Assembly (NCBI GenBank): GCA_037176725.1
Contig: JAZBRS010000077.1
Location: 4,278,001-4,342,000 of the forward strand
DNA length: 64,000 nucleotides
Reading direction: 5' to 3'
DNA from: Posidonia oceanica
Taxonomy: Eukaryota; Streptophyta; Magnoliopsida; Alismatales; Posidoniaceae
Part shown: piece by piece, positions 55,657 to 64,000 of the stretch
Layout: every line of letters begins with the position of its first letter
Numbering within the stretch: the first letter of the stretch is position 1
Position numbers and translations under genes: made by a program
The notes under the pieces: model-generated
The model's database searches: none
The model's input: the letters and a program-made list of their open reading frames with translations, nothing else
Told to the model about the DNA's origin: nothing

Positions 55657-58600
55657 TGTTGACACCCCATTTTGACAGGCTGAATCGATTGGAATCTTCT
55701 GGTGGCTCCTGAACCCAAACCTAGGCCCAAACTTGCACCTTTCCTTTCTTCTTTCCCCTCAAAACAAGCCCAAACTCAACCTAAGATTACACCCCTTTCC
55801 CGAACCCAAAAACTACCCAAAAACTATAGGAAAACTCACCCTTCCTAACTTAGCAAACTCACCAAAGAGCCCTTAAAATTTCAAACCAAAACCACTCCCA
55901 AAAATCCTAGAAAATCTAGGTAAAACTACCATTTTTCTACACCTCAAAACCCTTTCAAAATTTTCTCAAAACCAAACCGAAACCCGGGGACCAACACTAG
56001 GGACCATAGGCCACACACACACACCAAAATTCACCCCTTTTCAAAACCTCAAAACCCTCCTTTTACCCAAATTATCCTTTTCTCTCTCCTGGATTATTCT
56101 TTTCTCTCTCCTCTCTCTCTCTCCTGATTATCCTCCTTCTTTTCACCTCCTTTTCTCCCTCTTTTTTGTCTGGCTGTGGGCCCTCCTTGTGCTCTTATCT
56201 GTTCTCAATCTTATTCCTATTTTTATCTTATTTTTACCATTTTCTTTGATTTTCAAAAAATTATTTTCCTTCAACTCCTCTCTTTCCTATTTATTCCTCC
56301 ATTTCTCCCTTTTCCTCTCCTTTCTAATTTCCTCTTCTCTTCTCTTACTAAACCCCTAAAAATCCTTCAAAATTCTGAAACAAAAGGAAAACAAACCAAA
56401 ACCCTAAGAAAAATAATTAAAAAACATTAAACAAACAATTAAGAATCTAAACCTAACTAAATCTAGCCAAAATGGGAAACCAAGAATGCAACTAAAAGAA
56501 AATGCGAAACAAACCAAAAGAAAATACTATAAAATCAAGTAAAAAACCAAAATATAATCAAAACAAACCAAAAGTAAAAGCCTCATTAAAAATAATAAAA
56601 AACAAATCCTACAAAAGAAGAAAACAATTAAGAATACTAAGACAAGTAATTAAAACAAATCTTAACTTAACAAATCTAAAAGAAACAATTAAAACCTAAT
56701 GCAAGCCTAAAAAAACTTAACTAAAAAAGAAAAAGAAAAGGAAAAACTTAACTCAACTAAAATATATTAAAAGAACTTGACAAACAAAATTAAAAAAAAT
56801 TAAAAGAAGACTTAAGAATAACTACGATCAAAAAACCTAAAACTCATCCTAACTAATTAAAAAACAACCCATTAAAAAAGCCTAATTAAAAATCCCAACT
56901 TAACAAGAAAAACTTAATAAGGAAAACTCAACTAAAAAACAATTAAAAAATTTAACAAACATTTAAACCAAATCAAAAACAATTTAAAGAAAACTTAAAT
57001 CCTAAAAACTTAAATCAAAACTAAAAGTCCTTCTAACCCTAATTAATTTAAAAACAATCTTCAAAAACCTAATTAAAAAATCCTAACTTAAAAACAATCA
57101 CTTTAAAAATATTTTCAAATTTTCTTTCTATTTTATTTCGATTTTTCTTCTTTTTTCTTCTTCCTTTCTTTCTTCCCCTCTTCCTTATTTTTTTTCTTTC
57201 TTTCCTATTTTCCTTTTTCTCTCTTCTTCGGCCCAGCCCACAACCGACTCCTCTTCCTCCCTCCTTCTTCCTCTCCCGCTCATTCTCTGATTTTTCTTTT
57301 TTTTCTGCAACCACAACCTTCTGCAGCCGACACATTACCATCCCAGACCTGCCGTCCTTGCACCTTGCACGCCCTCTGCCCAGGCCGGACCGGCGTGCGC
57401 CGCCCTCCTCGGCCGTGCACCTGCAACCTTCCTGCCATGCCTCCTTAGCCCTCAATTGCAACATCCACCCTTAGACCGAGAAGACCAATCAAAGCCAGTA
57501 GAACAAAACCAGTAGCAACGAGACCAGAAAGATCACCCTTCACGGCCAAGAACTTCACCCTCTTCCTTGTGCGATCCAGAGCCGGAGAGAACCCAATTCA
57601 CCCCCTTCCTCTGCCAGAAAAAAACCAGCATTTCCTCCTCTTGATCGGACCGCAATTCAGACCCCAAAACACCTTCCAACTCACACCCAATTCATCCCCC
57701 AAATCCACCGAACTTCCAGCAATTCTTTCCCTCGATCCCGCAGCCATTTCCATCCCAGAAATCACCCCAACCATCCAAAATCTTCAACAGAACCCAACAC
57801 CACCTCCTCTCAAAATTCCCGACACCATAGGCCCGCAAATCTCCCCAAAATCCTCCTAGCTACTCACCAGAACACCACCTCTCCAGCACCCAAAGCCCCA
57901 CTCCAGCAGCTCACCATAACCCGAACCCAACACCACAAACACCTTCCCTTTTTTCTGTCCAAAAATCAATCCACCTGCAAACTCCCGAACCAGACCACCA
58001 TAGACCAATTTATCCATCGAGAACCCATCGCTTGACCTCCAGAAGTCCGCCGGAAGCTTCCATCTGGCCTGGGGAGCAACAGGCACCTCCACCCACCTCT
58101 GGCTATTCCTACAACACCCAAAAGTGCCGCTTCTTCCGTCGAGCTTCAGAACTTCCTTCCAAGTGTTTAGCGAGCTCCGGAGGACTGCGTGGAGCCGTTC
58201 CAGACGTTCGCGAGCCACCAACGACGCCCGCATCAGCCGGACGACCCTCGCCGACCTCTGCAGAAGCCACCCACGTCGGGGGGACACTCCGGACGCCAAA
58301 TCAGGTGCTTCCTTCTCCCATTAGTCTAGTTTTCTTCCCTACATGCTTCTCCACCCCTTAGACTAGGTTTCTGGTAGCTGCCACCTGGAGTCAACCCCAC
58401 CGCTGACCTTTCTTCTCCGGCGACGTCTGCACCCGAATCGCCGCTCCAGCCACAGAAAGCTTCGCCGTCGATCCCTCGAGCACCAGGGAGCTTCCAGGAG
58501 CACAGCCCTGTCCTCAGTTTCCTCCACCGACGCCGCCTTCCTCCGGTCCGCTTCCAGATGTTTTGTGAAGCTCCGCTGCCCTCTCCAGCCAACTCCAGGC

Positions 58601-60898
58601 CTCGTCACGGCCCGACGATGTTGCTCCAGTCTTCGTGCAGCTTCGGCGAAGGCCTCCAGCACCTCAGCGCCGTTCCAGCACCTCTCCTTCTCCGGCGCCA
58701 AGCCTTGGTCTGCCGGTGCTACAGTGCTCTTTCGCTGTCCTCCACTGTTCGTTTATTTTGATTTAGCATATGAATTTTGCCAAAAATTACATATTTACCT
58801 TGCTTCTAGTTTTATTTGCCTTCCAGTCCTGCCAGTTTAAGATTTATTTAAATTTGATTTAAAATCATATGAAATTGCATTTAATATTTGTAGTTTTGCT
58901 TATTTACATATCGGTCCAGTTGCAGTTCATTCTTTTTAACTTTCTTTTAATTTAAGTCCTGCAACTTAGTTTATTACTCTTAGGTCTTTTTCCACATTTT
59001 TGCATGCATTGCACTCATGCATTATTGCATTTAGCACTCTTTTCACACACTTAAGTATGTCTAGCTCCCCTGAATATGGCAGGACCTGTTTTGCACACCC
59101 CTAGGCCCCCTTTTACACTTAGTTCTTATCTTCTCCCCTATTATGGCCTCCTGCCTTGAAGTCTGGATATCTTCAGATCCGGCCGTGGGATCTTCTCAAC
59201 TAAGCTACCTGGGCGACCCCGGCGGAGCGCTCTTCAGTATGGACCAATCAGATTTCAGATCAGGCTTCAGATTTCCAAGGTAAGTCCTCTTGAACCTCGG
59301 CAGCATCTTTCGCATACAATTTGCATTGCATGGCTTTTACACGCTCTTTGCCGCTTTGTTTCTCGCACCATTTTGCGTGCCAACTTTGTTTCTCGTACCG
59401 TTTTGCGTGCCAGACTTTGTTTCTCGTACCGTTTTGCGTGCCGCTTTGTTTCTTGCACCGTTTTGCGTGCCAGCTTTGTTTCTTACATCGTTTTGCGTGC
59501 CAGCTTTGTTTCTCGCATCGTTTTGCATACCCGCTTTGTTTCTTGCACCATTTTGCGTGCCCGCCTTGTTTCTCGCACCGTTTTGCGTGCCGACTTTGTT
59601 TCTCGCACCGTTTTGCGTGCCAGCTTTGTTCCTCGTACCGTTTCACGTGCCGCATTGTTTCTTGTACCGTTTCGCGTGCCCGACTTTGTTTCTTGCTCCG
59701 TTTTGTGTGCCGACTTTGTTTCTCGCACCGTTTTGTGTGTTGACTTTGTTTCTTGCACCGTTTTGCGTGCCGCTTTGTTTCTTACACCGTTTTGCATGCT
59801 AGCTTTGTTTCTTGCATCGTTTTGCGTGCCAGCTTTGTTTCTTGCATCGTTTTGCGTGCCAGCTTTGTTTCTCGCATCGTTTTGCGTGCCCATTTTGTTT
59901 CTTGCACCGTTTTTTGTGCCCTCCTTGTTTCTCGCACCGTTTTGCGCACCTGACTTTGTTTCTTGCACCGTTTTACGTGCCCACCTTGTTTCTTGCACCG
60001 TTTTGCGTGCCGACTTCGTCTCTTGTACTGTTTTACATTCTTGCTTCGTTCTTGCGCCGTTTTGTGTACCGACTTTGTTTCTCGCACCGTTATGCCCTCT
60101 CGTTTTGTTTCTTGCACTGTTTTACGGTCTTACCTCGTTTCTTGTATCGTTTTACGTGTCGACTTCGCTTCTCGCACCGTTTTGCGTGTTTTACGTTGTT
60201 TCCTCTCGCATGTCGCCCGCATTGCCTGTTTTCACCGTTGTTTTGTTTTATCACCCGTATTTGCATATAGGGCAATGATGCTTACTGCTTGGAGTTCTCA
60301 CGAGCCAGGTTTCACCCGGTTCGGAACACAGACAGCGTTGCTAAGCGCTTAGACTTCACGTTTACTTTCTTGCATTGCATTCCATCACTTAGAGCACACC
60401 TTTGAGCATTTAGATAGGCAGTCATTGGCACTTAGGCATTCAAAGTCTGCATTTCCCTGCGTATGTGAGTGTAAGCCTAGAAAGATCGATTCTTGGGCGT
60501 GTCGGGGGTGCCTAACACCTTCCCCGCACGTAACAGGATTCCTTGCCCTCTCTCTTGGCCAGCAATGACCATATTGCCCTTATCCAAGGCACGAGTCACC
60601 TCATTTGCATTCATTTGCATCTCATTTCTTTTGCATTGCCTTGCATTGCATCTTTTGCTTGGTTTTGCTTGATTATTGACGTATTTCCCCGGTTTTCCTT
60701 GTCTCCCGACCTAATAGACCTGGTGGCGACTCCAATTTTGTCTTACCTTCTTCTTTTCTTCCCCTTTTCCCTTTTTTTAAATGTTTTCGAGTTAAGTCTT
60801 CCTTCTTGGACATAGCCGCTAATAGTGAGCCTGATTCTGATCGGTGCACGCGAGCTTTGGCAATGTGCATGGACGATCTGAACACCGGGATTACTACA
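55657..60898 (+). mobile_element. Solo LTR D (5,242 bp)
   Basis: It starts TGTTGACACCCC and ends GATTACTACA, flanked by perfect CCTTG (55652-55656, 60899-60903). No internal region. It contains an A-rich then pyrimidine-rich first part (56090-57320), a GC-rich segment (58030-58740), a minisatellite (59330-60230), modules 1 and 2 (60273-60329, 60480-60572) and the PBS-like TGGCGACTCC (60724-60733). Related to solo LTRs 1 and 2 mainly at both ends. The 301-codon frame at 59373 is a repeat artefact. Confidence 0.94.
59330..60230 (+). repeat. 30-31-bp minisatellite in solo LTR D
   Basis: About 28 copies of a unit reading TTTGTTTCTCGCACCG, TTTTGCGTGCC plus a variable 2-4 nt. LTR E carries the reverse-complement version at 61600-62005. 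Confidence 0.85.
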
Positions 60899-60903
60899 CC
60901 TTG

Positions 60904-60988
60904 CTTGGTTAGTCTCTTCTTCTTCTACTTCTTCCTTGTAAAACAGATGTTAGAAAAACAAAAGTATGGATTAATATGGTGTAGTAGC
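60904..60988. other. Short segment between LTR D and LTR E
   Basis: 85 bp of host sequence for both insertions. By position it should be part of element F's LTR. No feature is recognisable. Confidence 0.4.
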
Positions 60989-63900
60989 TGTAGTAATCCC
61001 AATCAGAATCAGGTTTACTATTAGCGGCTATGTCCGAGGAGGAGGGCTCAACTCGAAAACACTTAAAACAGAGGAGAAAATATAGGAAAAGAAGAAGATA
61101 AGACAATTCAGAGTCGCCACCATGTCTATTATTGGGAGACAAGGAAAATCGGGGGAAATGCGTGAGTTAACACGCAAAACCAAGCAAAAGATGCAATGCA
61201 AAGCAATGCAAAAGAAAACAAATGCAAATGAGATGACTCATGCCTAGGATAAGGGCAATATGGTCATTACGGGCCAAAAGACTGGGCAAGGACTCTTGTT
61301 ACGTGCGGGGAAGGTGTTAGGCACCCCCGACACGCCCAAGAATCGGTCTTTCTAGGCTTGCGCTCGCATACGCAGGAAAATACAGGTTTGAATGCCTAAA
61401 TGCCAATGAATGCCTGAATGAATGCTCATGAGTGTGCTCTATGTGGTGGGATGCAATGCAGGAAAGTAAACATGCAGTCTAAGTGCTCAGCAACGTTATC
61501 TGTGTTCCAAACCGGGCGAAACCTGGCTCGTGAGAACTCCAGGCAGTAAGCATCACTGCCCTATATGCAAATGCCAGCAGAAAAGCAAAACGGCGGTAAA
61601 ACGAAGCAATGCAGGAGACATGCAAGGGAAAACGGCGTAAAACACACGAAACAACGCGAGAAACGAAAGCGACATGCGAAACGGTGCGAGAAAACAAAGC
61701 CAGCACGCAAAATGGTGCAGGAAACAAGAACGACATGCAAAACGGTGTGAGAAAACAAAACGGCATGCAAAACGGTGCGAGAAAACAAAGCGGCACGCAA
61801 AACGGTGCCAAAAACTGAGCGGCACGCAAAACGGTGCAAGAAAGCAAAGCCAGCACGTGAAACTGTGCGAGAAAACAAGAACGGCACGCAAAACGGTGCA
61901 AGAAAGCAAAGCCAGCATGCAAGATGGTGCAAGAAACAAGAATGGTACGCAAAATGGTGCCAAAAGAAAATGGGCACGCGAAACGGTGCCAAAACAAACG
62001 AGTTAAAACATTGATAAAGCCATGCAGATGCAAATGCAAATGCAAAGAGAAAGGGCAGGAGAAGCAAAAGGGGAAGTAAACAGCGCAAGTGTGAGAACGA
62101 GCGTTGTTTAAAGACTGCACAAAGTAGGTGTGAAGACCTACAAAGGGGAAGGGAAGCAAATGGAAGGATTACCACTGTTTTGTGACTGTTTCCCACCAAA
62201 ATGTCCCACGATGTGTCTCGTACGCTGCCAAGAGCTCGCGATGCGATCGGATCGTGGGAAAGGGGGAAGAAAGTCGCAATTAGTGGTGAATCCAGGGGAA
62301 ACGCAACACAAAACACTGAGAGTACGTGAAAAGAGGAAGCAGAGTTGATAGATAAGAAGAGGAAGTCTTATTCTACATGCTCGAGAAACCAGAAAGCAAA
62401 AATGATGCATGGAATGCAAATGGTGTGCTAATGAATGCTGTGCAAGGGTTCAGGAGGACTTACCTTAGAAATTTGAAGCCAGATCTGAAATCTGCTTGGT
62501 CCATGCTGAAGAGTGCTCCGCCGGGGTCGTCTAGGTAGCTTGATTGAGAAGATCCAACGGTCGGATCTGAAGATATCCCAGCTTCAAGGCAGAGGGGCCA
62601 GAACAGGGGAGAGGAATGGATCTAGGTGTACAGGAGGTCCTAGGGGTGTGCAAAACAGGTCCTCCCATGTGAATGGGAGCTAAGAATGCTTAAGTGTGTG
62701 CAAGGAATGCTAAATGCAAGAATGCATGAGTGTAATGCATGCAGAATGCAAGAAAAGACTTAGGGATGATTTTTCAGAAAACTTGGGACCTTATACGCAC
62801 TTTTTGAAAAAGTGGGAGTCTAAATGCAAAGATTTTGAAAAGTTAGGAGCTTTTATGCAAAGTTTTTGAAAAAAGGAGGGTCTGAATGCAATTTTACAGA
62901 ATGTAGGGTTCAAAATGCAATTTTTCAAGATAGACATGCATCAGGACAAGTTTTGAAATCATATGGTAAATTGGCATGCAATTTTGAAATCAACAGGGGC
63001 CAAAATGCAATTTTTCCAGCAAAACAGGGGTCTGAGTGGTCTGGGAATGCAAACAAGGGACCTATATGCAATTTTTCAAACATGCAGGGTCTAAAATGCA
63101 ATTTTATAAGCAAAACATGCATTTAAATGATTTTTATAAGCATGTAGAGGACCTATGTGCAATTTTCAAATCATATAGGGTCAAAAATGCAATTTTATAA
63201 GCAAAATATGCATTTAAATGGCAGGCAGAGGACCTATATGCAATTTTAAATCATGTAGGGTCAAAAATGCAATTTTATAAGCAAAATATGCATTTAAATA
63301 CATGTTGTGCATTGATGAAGGACCTATATGCAAAAATCAGAAAACATGAGGGAAATGATGCAATGCAGTAAGATAAATTGAAAAATAAAGATCTAAGTTA
63401 ACAGATCAGAGGACTAAGGTGCAAATAAGAAAAGCAATAGGGACTAGAAATGCAATATATCAAAGTAAAATTAAAGCATTAAATTAGATTAACTATTGAA
63501 GGACTAACATGCAATAATAGAAAGCTAGAGGGCTAGAACTTAAACAAAATACTGAAGAGAAGCACTGTAGAAGGACTAACATGCATTTAATTGATTTTTT
63601 TGATTTTTCATGCAATATCATATGATTTTAATACGAAATTAAATGAATGATGAACAGAAGCAGGATTGGAAAGCAAATAAGTAAAATCATGGACCAAAAA
63701 TGCAATATTTGGTAAAATAAACATACTAAGCTAAAATAAAGCTACAGTAACCAGAAGAAAAACCAGGCACTGTAGCAAAATGCTACCAGTGCCTGGACAA
63801 GGGGAGAGGGGGTGCTGGAGAGGCGGAGACGCGACGACGATGCTCTCCGGAGCTCGGCGGAGGTCTGGGCTGCGTCGGGGAGTGGCGGCAGGGCTCGGAG

Positions 63901-64000
63901 CAGGCCGTAGAAGATGTCGGAGCACTGCAGAGTTGTCTGGAGGTGGAGCAGACGGGAGCGGCGACGTCGTGGCACTCTGAGGCCACCGGAGCATTCCTGG
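60989..64000 (-). mobile_element. LTR E, partial (runs off the window)
   Basis: The minus-strand LTR 3' end is at 60989 (plus reads TGTAGTAATCCC), followed by the shared parts in reverse order: PBS-like decamer (61110-61119), module 2 (61261-61353), module 1 (61500-61560), minisatellite (61600-62005), AT-rich repeats with ATGCAATTTT words (62760-63700) and the start of a GC-rich segment (63780-64000). Closest to solo LTR D. The other end and any internal region lie outside. Confidence 0.85.
61600..62005 (-). repeat. Minisatellite in LTR E
   Basis: About a dozen copies of a unit of 31-33 bp with GCACGCAAAACGGTGC and GAGAAAACAAAGC words, the reverse complement of the array in LTR D. Confidence 0.82.

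Noticed and set aside
59373..60278. 301-codon ORF with Phe/Cys/Ala-rich repeats
   Set aside because: Translation of the 30-31-bp minisatellite of solo LTR D. The other two forward frames are also open and there is no domain.

Overview
This is plant nuclear DNA made almost entirely of nested LTR retrotransposons. I found no host gene, tRNA, rRNA or CRISPR array. The pol domains (including a second, archaeal-type RNase H before integrase), a tRNA-Arg-type primer binding site (PBS), 2.4-5.5 kb LTRs and long non-coding 3' regions point to the Tat/Ogre-like branch of Ty3/gypsy in a large-genome angiosperm. The species cannot be read from the sequence. All coding regions are broken by stops and frameshifts.

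Layout. 1-300 is an unassigned flank. 301-8817 is minus-strand element A (gag and protease fragments), interrupted by a 5.5 kb solo LTR (1372-6887, target site duplication (TSD) CATCT/CATCC) and a hAT-type miniature element (7440-8208, 8-bp TSD). 8818-11482 is the left part of plus-strand LTR H, which inserted into A's gag. 11483-15747 is the 3' end of minus-strand element G: LTR, polypurine tract (PPT) and a 62-bp tandem array. 15748-17031 plus 54589-55656 (and possibly 60904-60988) are pieces of minus-strand element F. Element B (17032-54583, TSD GTACT) inserted into F. B has a 3.2 kb 5' LTR, PBS, gag, protease, RT, two RNases H, integrase, an accessory DUF7745-like ORF, a 3.3 kb tandem array of 61/57-bp units, PPT and a 2.4 kb 3' LTR. 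B contains a complete minus-strand gag-only element C (26490-36249, TSD AGTTT/AGTTC) and a 5.2 kb solo LTR (37706-42879, TSD CTACC) that splits its RNase H. Solo LTR D (55657-60898, TSD CCTTG) interrupts F. Partial minus-strand LTR E (60989 to the window end) closes the window.

How the parts work together. B's gag, protease, RT/RNase H and integrase are the usual replication set of an autonomous element. C has LTRs, PBS, gag and PPT but no pol. It shares B's PPT and so could have relied on a relative of B.

The most unusual signal is a short palindromic cassette of 28-29 bp: a 6-10 nt word, a fixed spacer of 9 nt (10 nt in F), then the word's reverse complement. It recurs in non-coding parts of H, B, C and F, often as head-to-tail pairs, with different words in each family. 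Some stem positions differ by matched changes on both arms. I do not know a described system of this kind in LTR elements.
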